Positions 53,104 to 61,801 of a stretch of 64,000 nt of DNA are shown piece after piece. The position numbers were made by a program, and so were the translations under genes. The first letter of the stretch is position 1, and the number at the start of each line of letters is the position of its first letter. The DNA is from JBCCDY01 sp039030555 (GTDB lineage: Bacteria; Bacteroidota; Bacteroidia; Cytophagales; Cyclobacteriaceae): contig JBCCDY010000009.1 in the NCBI GenBank assembly GCA_039030555.1, positions 124,001 to 188,000 of the forward strand, given 5' to 3'. The notes below the pieces were generated by a model that searched no databases, was not told the DNA's origin, and saw only the letters and a list, made by a program, of their open reading frames with translations.

Positions 53104-54456
53104 TTATGAAGTTTTAGTTGAAAGCTTGTACCAATTGATATTTCTCGTGAAATACATAGTAGCCGATAATATCAACATTAATCCTACACTTCCCATAAGC
53201 AGGGCATAATCGGCCAGTTGCAGGGTGACGAACAAAAAGCAGTACACACCAATCAGCGTAACAGACATCAAAGCTGTTGATCCGGCTGATTTAAAAATAC
53301 TTCTGGAATACAGGGTAATCATAGCTGTTGTTGCAAGCGCGGAAATCATATAAGCCTTATTAAAACTGGAGTGCTCAGAGATAGATATGAGTAGCACATA
53401 GAACAAGCAGAGTGATAAACCTACCAGTGTGTACTGAAAAGGGTGGATCTTCTTTCCATTCATGACCTCCACCAGAAAGAAGATCAGGAAAGTAAGAAAA
53501 ATGGTCATAACGGCATATTTTTCTGACCGAATAGCCTTTTTGTAATCATCCAGAGGCATAAAAAGATCCACCCCAAAAGCTGACTCCTGAATATTCAGGG
53601 ATAGATACCCACCAACCCAGCTTTGAGGAAAATTTCTATTGAGTTGAAGTATTTTCCAGTTTGCGGTAAAACCGGCCTCTGTGATTTCTCTATGGTCAGG
53701 CAGGAAATTTCCATTAAAACTCGGAGAACTCCATCCAGATTCCAGATCAACTTTGGTTTCGTTACCAAGAGGAATAAAAGAAAGGTTTCTGCTACCCTTT
53801 AGCTTCAGACCAAAGTTGAATTTCACGGCTTCGCCACGTTTTGGAAATAAGTCAGGCAAGTCAACGGTTACTCCTGATAAGGTTCTATTTGAGATTCTTG
53901 ATCCTGGCTCTGCTTTATATCTTTTCTTATCCCAATGGACTACAATATTATCTTTAATCCCACGCATATCTGATATTCCAATAGCAAGGTGTGCATCATT
54001 CCATTTGATTTCCTTGAGATGATCTCGGTCTACTTTTTGATTAAGCAGAAATTCGCCTTCTACCTTCATTTCCGATTCATAGACAGCGACATCGTAAATA
54101 CCTCTCTTAAGTATTTCCGGGTTCAGAGTTCCAGAAACATTAAGGTCTTCCGGGAGAATATGTAAATATCTAATGACCTCATCAGGCTCTTCTTCTTTTT
54201 TGGATTTGTATTCATATACTATAGGAACAATTAGAACAGGTCCATTGACCAACTGATCGCCTGCCCATTTTCCGCTCACTTCGGTAATCGCTTGTTCACT
54301 CAGGTTAGCTCGTTCATGTATTATGGATTCAATCATTGAGGATGGAATTAACAATAGCATAACGAGTATGGCTATGGTGATTAACTTTAGGGAAACAGAG
54401 TTCTTAACCCAGTTTCCTACGCTTTTTACCGGTGTATTTGGATTTTCTTCATTCAT
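53104..54456 (-). CDS. creD: Inner-membrane protein CreD
   Basis: A 450-residue protein. An N-terminal span (LKLITIAILVMLLLIPSSMI) precedes a large beta-rich periplasmic domain (for example ADQLVNGPVLIVPIVYEYK written as WAGDQLVNGPVLIVPIV; LSGVTVDLPDLFP), then five or six C-terminal spans (FFLVEVMNGKKIHPFQYTLVG). This is the CreD/inner-membrane family, tied to envelope integrity and beta-lactam response. CreB and CreC are absent; instead a winged-helix gene and a membrane protein gene lie just upstream. Confidence 0.95.
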   Translation of the reverse strand: MNEENPNTPVKSVGNWVKNSVSLKLITIAILVMLLLIPSSMIESIIHERANLSEQAITEVSGKWAGDQLVNGPVLIVPIVYEYKSKKEEEPDEVIRYLHILPEDLNVSGTLNPEILKRGIYDVAVYESEMKVEGEFLLNQKVDRDHLKEIKWNDAHLAIGISDMRGIKDNIVVHWDKKRYKAEPGSRISNRTLSGVTVDLPDLFPKRGEAVKFNFGLKLKGSRNLSFIPLGNETKVDLESGWSSPSFNGNFLPDHREITEAGFTANWKILQLNRNFPQSWVGGYLSLNIQESAFGVDLFMPLDDYKKAIRSEKYAVMTIFLTFLIFFLVEVMNGKKIHPFQYTLVGLSLCLFYVLLISISEHSSFNKAYMISALATTAMITLYSRSIFKSAGSTALMSVTLIGVYCFLFVTLQLADYALLMGSVGLMLILSATMYFTRNINWYKLSTKTS

Positions 54457-54508
54457 AATTTATTGATTTAAAAGTACTTTGTATTTCAAAGTGATTAGAT
54501 AAATTTTT

Positions 54509-54799
54509 TTACTTCAGTAGTTCTTCGATCGCCTTAATGTGTTTTACAAATGCTTGCTTTCCTGACTTTGTTACTGAATACTGCGTATTAGGTTTTCGTT
54601 CGATAAACTGTTTTTTCATTTCTATATATTCGTTTTTTTCCAGAGATTTTAAGTGGGAGGCCAGGTTACCGTCCGTAACATCAAGCAGCGATTTAAGGCT
54701 GTTAAAGTCCATATGCTCGTTTACTACAAGTGCGGACATAATTCCGAGCCTTGTTTTATTTTCAAATGCTTTATTTAGATTTTTAAGGATTTCCTTCAC
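54509..54799 (-). CDS. Winged-helix transcriptional regulator
   Basis: A 96-residue DNA-binding protein with helices FNSLKSLLDVTDGNLASHLKSL as recognition HTH and a wing around KKQFIERKPNTQYSVTKSGK. It belongs to the HTH_34/MarR-like group. It overlaps the upstream gene by 4 bases and precedes creD by 52 bases, so it probably controls this operon. Confidence 0.9.
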   Translation of the reverse strand: MKEILKNLNKAFENKTRLGIMSALVVNEHMDFNSLKSLLDVTDGNLASHLKSLEKNEYIEMKKQFIERKPNTQYSVTKSGKQAFVKHIKAIEELLK

Positions 54800-55413
54800 G
54801 ATCCGTATCTGTAATGCATCAGGATCCCATAAACAATATGGAGTACTCCGAAACCAATGGACCAGAATAATAATCCGTATCCAATAAACTGACAGGCTAC
54901 CAGGCCTAAAGTTATCTCTGCTATGCCCAAGCCTCTTATTTCAGAGAGTGTGTATTTACTCGCATTGATCAAAGCTAAACCATAAAAAAGTAAAGTCAGT
55001 GGGGCAATGAGCGCCACGAATCCTTTTCCCAACAGGATTAAGCAAAGAACCCCACCGGCTACCAAGGGAATAGCGAGGTTAATAACCAATCTTTTCGATT
55101 GTTGATCCCAAAGACTTAAACCATCTCTTTTAGCTTTTGAGCGTGTTAATAAAATACCTCCTGCCAGAGAAAGCAAGAGGACAGAGGAAGCGATCAATAA
55201 TAACTGAGTGGCACTTTCGCCAGTTAAGGTTGCTCTCCGGTAACTGAAATAATCCTGACCAATATAAACTGTTCTGTAGGCCATATATGCTCCGGTTAAT
55301 GCAAGAAAACCAGCTATTACTCCTGAGAGTCCGCTAAGCGAAATAAAGCGTGAAGACCGATCCATGATAGAGCGAATTTCACTGAGGTCTTCGATGTATT
55401 TTTCTTTAGTCAT
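54796..55413 (-). CDS. Membrane protein of the creD operon
   Basis: A 205-residue protein with an N-terminal helix (EKYIEDLSEIRSIMDRSSRF) and six hydrophobic spans. The family is uncharacterised but is commonly encoded with this winged-helix regulator. The 4-base overlap couples the two. The role is unknown; it could be a membrane-linked sensor for the regulator. Confidence 0.8.
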   Translation of the reverse strand: MTKEKYIEDLSEIRSIMDRSSRFISLSGLSGVIAGFLALTGAYMAYRTVYIGQDYFSYRRATLTGESATQLLLIASSVLLLSLAGGILLTRSKAKRDGLSLWDQQSKRLVINLAIPLVAGGVLCLILLGKGFVALIAPLTLLFYGLALINASKYTLSEIRGLGIAEITLGLVACQFIGYGLLFWSIGFGVLHIVYGILMHYRYGS

Positions 55414-55560
55414 TAAAAGTACTTTGAGTTACAAAGTTAAATACGGAAGAATACTTTCAAAGGTTTATGTTAAAAAATCGCAAACTATTTCTCCGATTTC
55501 CCGACGTCCCAGGGTAACATTTCATAGTGGCATTAAGTACTAATGCTTATAACCATCTTT

Positions 55561-55610
55561 ATTCTGAGAGTGGATATTTTAGTTTCAAAACATATAAAGG
55601 CGGATGATGT
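55561..55610. repeat. Fragment of the MITE/REP-like element, copy C
   Basis: ATTCTGAGAG followed by ATTTT, GTTTCAAAAC and GGAT match the core of copy A in the same order with scattered changes. It lies in the 726-base spacer 55414-56139, in which I see no gene. Confidence 0.5.
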
Positions 55611-55637
55611 ACACTAGTACTGGAAGAAACTCTACGG

Positions 55638-55679
55638 ATTTATTCCGGGGTCCTATTGCCTGGAGGTGCCGGAATAAAT
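55638..55679. repeat. Isolated hairpin with perfect 11-base arms
   Basis: ATTTATTCCGG (55638-55648) is repeated inverted at 55669-55679 around a 20-base loop. It is not next to a gene end and has no T-run, so it is not a typical terminator. Confidence 0.65.
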
Positions 55680-56139
55680 TGGACAGTGTAGTCACAAATA
55701 GTGCTTCAAAAACAGCAGAGTAAAGAATTTTACATCTATGCTATAAAGATTCTCGCATTCACACTGTACCATATCAACTGTTACAAGTAAAAATCGATGA
55801 ACTGAAAGGCTTTTATTATCCATTAGAAATTATGAAAATGTCTGTCGATTAGATGGTCTTTGACAACTTACTAATATTTAGCATCGACCATTATGATGGT
55901 TCTATGATAAATTAGGACGCCGACCTAAATAGCCGTACCTTTATCCCATAATCTCATCGGAACGGATTTACCGAGTTTCCATCAAATTAATCCAGGAAAT
56001 AAGTCTGATTTGAAGCGATTTAGAGTGGAAGGCGCACTCAATCTTATGTTTCGCATATAGATCAGTAATTTCTGGTAAGCTATTACTTCGACTTACTGTG
56101 GCTCATGCTAACAGATTAAAGCGTGGTAAAAAACTGTAT

Positions 56140-57255
56140 ATGATCCATTACAAATTTTCAAAAGACATTAATAAGGAATTTTCAGACCTTCTAAAGGTGC
56201 GTGTTAACGAATACTTTAGGACTAACAAGCTTCAAAAGAAGGCAAATTTTGAAATGTTTTGTAAATCTGCACTGGCTCTTTCATTATACCTTATTCCTTA
56301 TTTCATTATTCTTTTTGCTGGCATAACAAATGTTCCAACCCTTTTCGTTTTATGGATATTAATGGGATTTGGGATCTCTTTTATTGGGACTTCCATCATG
56401 CATGATGCACTGCATGGGGCTTACTCAAACAATAAATTGGTGAATTCCATCATGGGTTTTTCTGCTGCTTTACTTGGAGTTGACCCCACCATGTGGAAAA
56501 TACAGCATAATGTTTTGCACCATACCTATACCAACATTGAAGACGCCGATGAAGATATAGAGCCTCGGTTTGTATTAAGATTTTCACCACATCAACCAAA
56601 AAGATGGTTTCATGAATTCCAGCATTTATATGTTTGGTTTTTTTATAGTATGTCCACCGTAATATGGATTACCGCTAAAGATTTTGTTAAACTTTTCAAA
56701 TACCGGGAAAAGGGTTTTGTAAAAGCAGGAAGTGATTTCAGGAAAAAATTGATGTTCATAGCCTTCAGAAAAGCATCTTATTTTGCCTTTTTTCTAGTCC
56801 TTCCCATTGTGATGTTGGATATACCTGTAGGCACGACGCTGCTTATGTTCTTTACTATGCACTTTGTTGCAGGTATGTCACTAAGCCTTATTTTTCAGCC
56901 TGCCCATGTTATCGAAACGTCAAATTTTATAGAACAGGATGAAGAGTGGATCAATGAAAACTGGTCTGTCCATCAAATACTTACAACGACTAATTTTGCT
57001 ATGAAAAGTAAGTTCATTTACTGGTTTTCAGGGGGCTTAAATTTTCAATTAGAACATCATCTATTTCCGAACATTTGCCATGTTCATTACCCAGCAATAT
57101 CTAAAATACTTCAGAAAACCACATCGGAATTCAACCTTCCATATCACGCCAAAAAAACATTTTTAGGAGCTATCTATGCACACTATAAGATGTTGAAAGA
57201 CCTGGGAGCAAGTTCTCCAGTCAGCGTCGAGAAACCCGTTAAACTAGCTGCTTAA
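56140..57255 (+). CDS. Fatty-acid desaturase (acyl-CoA/front-end type)
   Basis: A 371-residue membrane di-iron enzyme. The three histidine boxes are present: HDALH, HNVLHH and QLEHH (in NFQLEHHLFPNICHVHY). The Gln in the third box is typical of front-end or linoleoyl-CoA-type desaturases. Four or more spans are visible. A GTG at 56098 would add 14 basic residues, but the ATG at 56140 (MIHYKFSKDINKEF) fits family starts. It likely tunes membrane fluidity. Regiospecificity is unknown. Confidence 0.92.
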   Translation: MIHYKFSKDINKEFSDLLKVRVNEYFRTNKLQKKANFEMFCKSALALSLYLIPYFIILFAGITNVPTLFVLWILMGFGISFIGTSIMHDALHGAYSNNKLVNSIMGFSAALLGVDPTMWKIQHNVLHHTYTNIEDADEDIEPRFVLRFSPHQPKRWFHEFQHLYVWFFYSMSTVIWITAKDFVKLFKYREKGFVKAGSDFRKKLMFIAFRKASYFAFFLVLPIVMLDIPVGTTLLMFFTMHFVAGMSLSLIFQPAHVIETSNFIEQDEEWINENWSVHQILTTTNFAMKSKFIYWFSGGLNFQLEHHLFPNICHVHYPAISKILQKTTSEFNLPYHAKKTFLGAIYAHYKMLKDLGASSPVSVEKPVKLAA

Positions 57256-57374
57256 CCCGTATTAATGGATACTCAATTTTAAAACTAGCTGATATTAATT
57301 TTAGTTAGCCCTTTACGTACCCGTTAAATAATACACTTATTATTATCGTATTGTTTTAATCAGAAGAATTCCTC

Positions 57375-57512
57375 GAGGTTCTGCCCAAGGGTTCTTATGA
57401 ACCGTCATCCTCGCGTTCCGACACTTCGGAAGCGGGGATTTTAATAAAGCATTTCTTTTGGCCTTTAGGACAAAACAAAACCAACTAAACCTGCCTGTCC
57501 GTTCAGGCGGGT
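57375..57512. repeat. REP-like hairpin cluster
   Basis: In the 369-base spacer 57256-57624: GGTTC/GAACC arms near 57389-57403, a hairpin at 57412-57434 with TTCCGA/TCGGAA arms, and CCTGCCTG (57490-57497) with CAGGCGGG (57504-57511). The wording GTCATCCTCGCGTTCC resembles common Bacteroidota intergenic repeats. No gene is seen in the spacer. Confidence 0.55.
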
Positions 57513-57624
57513 ACCCCTATAGCTCTGCCTAGGGCATAGACGGTTTTAGGAAATTCTTTATTCTTTATCTCAATCGGTTTACCTGTTATATTATATCTGT
57601 AAAAATTAGGCATATTGCCTGAGT

Positions 57625-60555
57625 ATGAAGTCTCAATCAGAACATATTAGAGACCAGGTTAACTCCATTTACGCCAATTACTTCATTGAGCCTATTCGAA
57701 AGTGGACCGAAAATGAGTTAGATTATGGAGTAAAAATCTATGATCACGCTTCCAGGTTTTTTAAATCTGATGATCAACATCCTGCTTCTGAGACTGAAAA
57801 GTATAAGGAACAACTTTTCGGAGAGATAAAGCCTTTATGGATAATTGAAGGAAACGCGTCATTTGAAAATGATTTTTCTGATCTAATAGCTGAACTAGAA
57901 AGTTATTTCGAAACAGTTCCTGAGTATATAATCCGAGAGCAACATCCCGATCGTTTTAGGTTATTAGAGATCAATAGGGGGTTCCTTAGATTTAGAAAAA
58001 GACTCAAAAAATCTCATTTCTATTTCACGAAAATTCCATTGCGCCTATGTAATGTTTTCAGAAAATTATTTCGATACAAGCCTTATAAAGTACATTTTAA
58101 GAAGCACAAGCTCCCTTTAAGGAATATGGCGATTTACTTTTATCGAAATGAAGTAATATCGAAAGTTCTTGAGGAAAGAAAAGCACTTTATAAAGAAATC
58201 ACTCAGTTTTATGTTGAACTGAAGAGGTGGGAAGAATCTCCTGATGCTTCTTCTTTCGAATTGGATGAATCAAAAAGTCAGGTCCGGGAAAAATATAGAG
58301 CATTTGAGGCTTCTGTATCTGAAATCATTCAAGATGCGCAATACTATTTTAATCGCGATTATTACCTGGTTGATACGGTTGAGCTTTCTGCTCGATGTTT
58401 CAGGAGCACTTTGTTAAAAAAAGACTTTGCAAGCCGAAGTAAAAAGTGGAATCAAGAGTGCAGTAAGTGGCAAAATACCTTGTATGCCTTGTTCGAAGAA
58501 TGGCGAACCGACCTTGAAGTAGTTATTCTGAAGTTTTCTGTTGAGGTTAGAAAGATTAAGCTTGATGAGGATTTAAACAAATTCATATCTAAAAATATTG
58601 AGCCGAAATTCAACGAAATCCTAAGCTTTGTAAAGAGGATCAAAACTCAGATTAAAAGCTCAAAAGCTACAGAATCTCTTGTTAAAAAGCTTCAATCGTT
58701 CAAAAGTGAAGAAGTAGAAAATCTTAAGAAAGATCTGGTAAATCCCTTATCAGAGCTTTTAATAGATAAGAAGCTGATCGGTTTGATTAACTCCTTTCAA
58801 TTATCAATAAAAGAATTCACAGAAAAACCTCCCGAAAAGCGCATTGTAGTGAGCTGTGGCTATGATAGCCCAATTAACTATTCCGATCTTCATGCAATAT
58901 CACCAAGAGAATTCATTTCTTTTGAAACCCTGCCCAAGTTTGAAAATGCGCTGGAGGGAACTAGTGCTGATTTTTTCCAGGCGTGTCAAAAAACATATGC
59001 GGAGGTGCTTGATATTGACCAGGTAATTGGTTTTAGCATTTCTTCTGCACTGGATACCACGGAGACTGAAGGAACTGATTTAAAAAAATTGGTTATTGAA
59101 AATCTTGATCGTTCAACGGCTCGTGTAGAGGAAATAAAAGAAGGCTTTCGAATTACTGTGGATGAAAGTCTAAAGTACCTTGATGAATCTGTTGATGTTT
59201 TTCAGGAGGAAATACTGGCCTTTACTGATAACGAAAATATCTTAAATCTAAGACTCCGCATATCAAAGGCTAAAGCGTTAGAGCGTTCTAAGAAGTACCG
59301 TGAAGAGTTTATCCGAAACCTAAAACGAGTGCTAATTCGGATTTTAGGCACGGCAAGAAAAAACGCAAAACTCTTTAAAGAAAAGTTAAACATACTCAGT
59401 GAGCGATTTATACTTACGGCGAAGCAGACTCAAATCACTAAAGAGATTTCCAACTTCTTATCGGAATCACAAACCATTATTAATGGGCTCCCGGTGGTTT
59501 ACAAAAGACTGTATAGTATTGAGTCTCTTTTAGATCTTCAACTCTTTGAAGGAAGACAAAAGGAACTTGAAAAATTAAAAGAGGCTTACAAGAATTGGCA
59601 AGAAGGAAACTATGCTGCAACCGTAGTAGTCGGAGAGAAGTGGAGTGGCTTAACATCCTTTGTTAACTACGCTATTGACAAAGTTGGATTTAAGCATAAA
59701 ATTGTTCGAATACCGGTGCAGCGTAATATGAATACGCCTGAAGCTTTCTTTGCTTTTTGCAATGAACTGTTTGGTTTTGATCAGACTAAAAGCATAGAAG
59801 AGCTAATTTCAAAAGTAAAAAGCCGTAAAGGCACTGTGGTAGTTGTTGAAGATATTCAGAATTTATTCTTGAAGAAAATAGGAGGGTTTGAAGCTTTGAA
59901 ATTGTTATTTGAATTGATCAATTCAACAAACAGGGATGTATTTTGGGTTACAACTTCAACGCTCTATAGTTGGCAATATTTGGAAAGAACAGTTTCGATA
60001 TCCGAATATTTCAGCTATGTGGTAATGGTAGAAAAACTTACTGACCTACAGATCAAGAATATCGTAAGCAAAAGAAACCGAATAAGCGGTTATAAAATCG
60101 TTTACGAGCCAACAGCGAAGGACCTGGAGAATAAAAAATTTAAGAAACTGAATGACCAGGAACAGCAGGAATACTTAAGGACTCGTTTTTTCAATAGACT
60201 TAACGGCTTCGCTGCGAGTAATGTGAGCCTGGCTCTTATTTTTTGGTTGCTCTCCACGCTTCGGATAGATAAAAATACCATAACCATAAGGTCATTTCAG
60301 GAGCCTGACCTTTCGTTCGTAGCTACTTTTTCAATGACCAGGATCTTTGTTTTACATGCACTGATTATTCATGATGGGCTTTCGGAAAAGCAGCTAGCTG
60401 AAGTCGTGAATACTTCCGATAAAGAAGCAAGACTGAGGCTGTTATCACTTGTGGAAGACGGGATTATTTATGAAAAATCAGATACTTATTTCGTAACCCC
60501 AATCATTTTCAGAACCATCATCAATTTACTTAAATCCAAAAACCTGATTTACTGA
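57625..60555 (+). CDS. Large helical AAA/STAND-like protein coupled to an MscS channel
   Basis: A 976-residue soluble protein. Residues 1 to about 640 are almost wholly helical and charged, with probable coiled coils. An ATPase-like domain follows (about 645-870). The Walker A position at about 670-678 reads GEKWSGLTS, with Leu where the phosphate-binding Lys should be. Walker B is TVVVVEDIQNLF (about 738-747). A winged-helix-like C-terminus is seen (LIIHDGLSEKQLAEVVNTSD; RLLSLVEDGIIYEKSDTYFV). The layout resembles ORC/Cdc6-type AAA or STAND proteins. Its TGA shares one base with the start of the MscS gene, so the two are translationally coupled. It may be a cytosolic regulator of the channel. 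No named family is recognised for the N-terminus. Confidence 0.75.
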   Translation: MKSQSEHIRDQVNSIYANYFIEPIRKWTENELDYGVKIYDHASRFFKSDDQHPASETEKYKEQLFGEIKPLWIIEGNASFENDFSDLIAELESYFETVPEYIIREQHPDRFRLLEINRGFLRFRKRLKKSHFYFTKIPLRLCNVFRKLFRYKPYKVHFKKHKLPLRNMAIYFYRNEVISKVLEERKALYKEITQFYVELKRWEESPDASSFELDESKSQVREKYRAFEASVSEIIQDAQYYFNRDYYLVDTVELSARCFRSTLLKKDFASRSKKWNQECSKWQNTLYALFEEWRTDLEVVILKFSVEVRKIKLDEDLNKFISKNIEPKFNEILSFVKRIKTQIKSSKATESLVKKLQSFKSEEVENLKKDLVNPLSELLIDKKLIGLINSFQLSIKEFTEKPPEKRIVVSCGYDSPINYSDLHAISPREFISFETLPKFENALEGTSADFFQACQKTYAEVLDIDQVIGFSISSALDTTETEGTDLKKLVIENLDRSTARVEEIKEGFRITVDESLKYLDESVDVFQEEILAFTDNENILNLRLRISKAKALERSKKYREEFIRNLKRVLIRILGTARKNAKLFKEKLNILSERFILTAKQTQITKEISNFLSESQTIINGLPVVYKRLYSIESLLDLQLFEGRQKELEKLKEAYKNWQEGNYAATVVVGEKWSGLTSFVNYAIDKVGFKHKIVRIPVQRNMNTPEAFFAFCNELFGFDQTKSIEELISKVKSRKGTVVVVEDIQNLFLKKIGGFEALKLLFELINSTNRDVFWVTTSTLYSWQYLERTVSISEYFSYVVMVEKLTDLQIKNIVSKRNRISGYKIVYEPTAKDLENKKFKKLNDQEQQEYLRTRFFNRLNGFAASNVSLALIFWLLSTLRIDKNTITIRSFQEPDLSFVATFSMTRIFVLHALIIHDGLSEKQLAEVVNTSDKEARLRLLSLVEDGIIYEKSDTYFVTPIIFRTIINLLKSKNLIY

Positions 60556-61520
60556 TGAAGTTAGTTAAGATAGGTTCATTCTCCTTATTCCTACTAATAA
60601 TTTGTTGTATAACAAATACTATTGGTCAGGACTCTCTATCTTTAGATACAACGAATATGATCACTCTAGTTGTTTCAGATACACTCAAAACCGAAGTAAA
60701 GACTGATTCTTCTTCTACAGATTTGGTATCTGAATCGCTGCAACCACCGCCCATTTCTGAGTTGATTTCTTTCTCCAAGATCTTTTGGTCAATTGTCTTT
60801 ATGATCATTGGCTATTTCGTGATCGGAATATTAATACGTCTACTCGAAGTATTTGCCGAAAAAAGTGCGAAGTACAGAATTACGGTCAAAAGTTTCATTC
60901 CAGTTGTAAAGATCATGGGTTGGATTCTGATCATTTTTATAGTTATAGCTGGAATATTTCAACCTCCAGCCGCTACGATCCTGGCATTTTCGGCTTCTAT
61001 AGGTGTAGCCGTTGGTTTTGCCTCTCAGGATATTTTGAAGAATATTTTTGGAGGGGTAATGATATTATTCGACCGCCCTTTCAAAGTGGGGGATAAGATC
61101 GAAGTAGGAAGTTTCTATGGAGAGGTCGTAGAGATAGGGTTACGATCAACACGTATTGTTACCCCGGATGATTCTTTAGTTTCGATTCCAAACAGTGAGA
61201 TTATGAATGAATCGGTTTCCAATTCCAATGCAGGAGAGGCCAATTGCCAGGTCGTTGCTGAGTTCTACCTTCCCATAGGAGTGGATACAGCAAGAGCCCG
61301 GGCTATAGCGATTCAAGCTGCGCAAGTATCAAAATACGTATTTTTGAATAAGCCTATAGCAGTCTTATTTTTTAATGAGCTGAAGGAAAACCGCCCTTTT
61401 ATTAAGATGCGTTTAAAAGCTTATGTTATGGATATACGGGATGAGTTCCGCTTTAAAAGTGATATGACAGAGTTGGTGGTTAAAGAGTTTTGTAAAGAAG
61501 GCTTGATTGCTCTGGACTAA
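60555..61520 (+). CDS. MscS-family mechanosensitive channel
   Basis: A 321-residue protein. An N-terminal hydrophobic leader (FSLFLLIICCITNTIGQ) and a Ser/Thr-rich stretch precede two spans (IFWSIVFMIIGYFVIGIL; VVKIMGWILIIFIVIAGIF), the pore helix (ASIGVAVGFASQDILKNIFG) and the cytosolic MscS beta domain (DRPFKVGDKIEVGSFYGEVVEIGLRSTRI; VSIPNSEIMN). Such channels release solutes when membrane tension rises. Its ATG overlaps the end of the ATPase-like gene by one base, implying a shared function. Confidence 0.94.
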   Translation: MKLVKIGSFSLFLLIICCITNTIGQDSLSLDTTNMITLVVSDTLKTEVKTDSSSTDLVSESLQPPPISELISFSKIFWSIVFMIIGYFVIGILIRLLEVFAEKSAKYRITVKSFIPVVKIMGWILIIFIVIAGIFQPPAATILAFSASIGVAVGFASQDILKNIFGGVMILFDRPFKVGDKIEVGSFYGEVVEIGLRSTRIVTPDDSLVSIPNSEIMNESVSNSNAGEANCQVVAEFYLPIGVDTARARAIAIQAAQVSKYVFLNKPIAVLFFNELKENRPFIKMRLKAYVMDIRDEFRFKSDMTELVVKEFCKEGLIALD

Positions 61521-61801
61521 GCAGTTTGTAGTATCTCTATAGTTTTGAATTTAATTCAAAAGTTGCTTTTACTGACCGTTTACCTTTATGAATTGTTCTT
61601 TTATACTAGATTATGTATCAGAGTCCGTGATTTACGAAAGAAATAGACTGTTCAATTCACATTTAACTTTATAACAATAATCAGAAATAATATAAATTTT
61701 TCTAAGCTATAGTTTCCTTTCTGAGATAGAGCACTTACCTTAGTTTTTTAATTTTTTCAGCTATTATCAACCGGTTAAAATATCTATTTTTAAGCATCTA
61801 T

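Noticed and set aside
61543..61561. Nine-base palindrome after the MscS gene
   Set aside because: Its arms are nearly all A/T with a one-base loop, too weak for a terminator.
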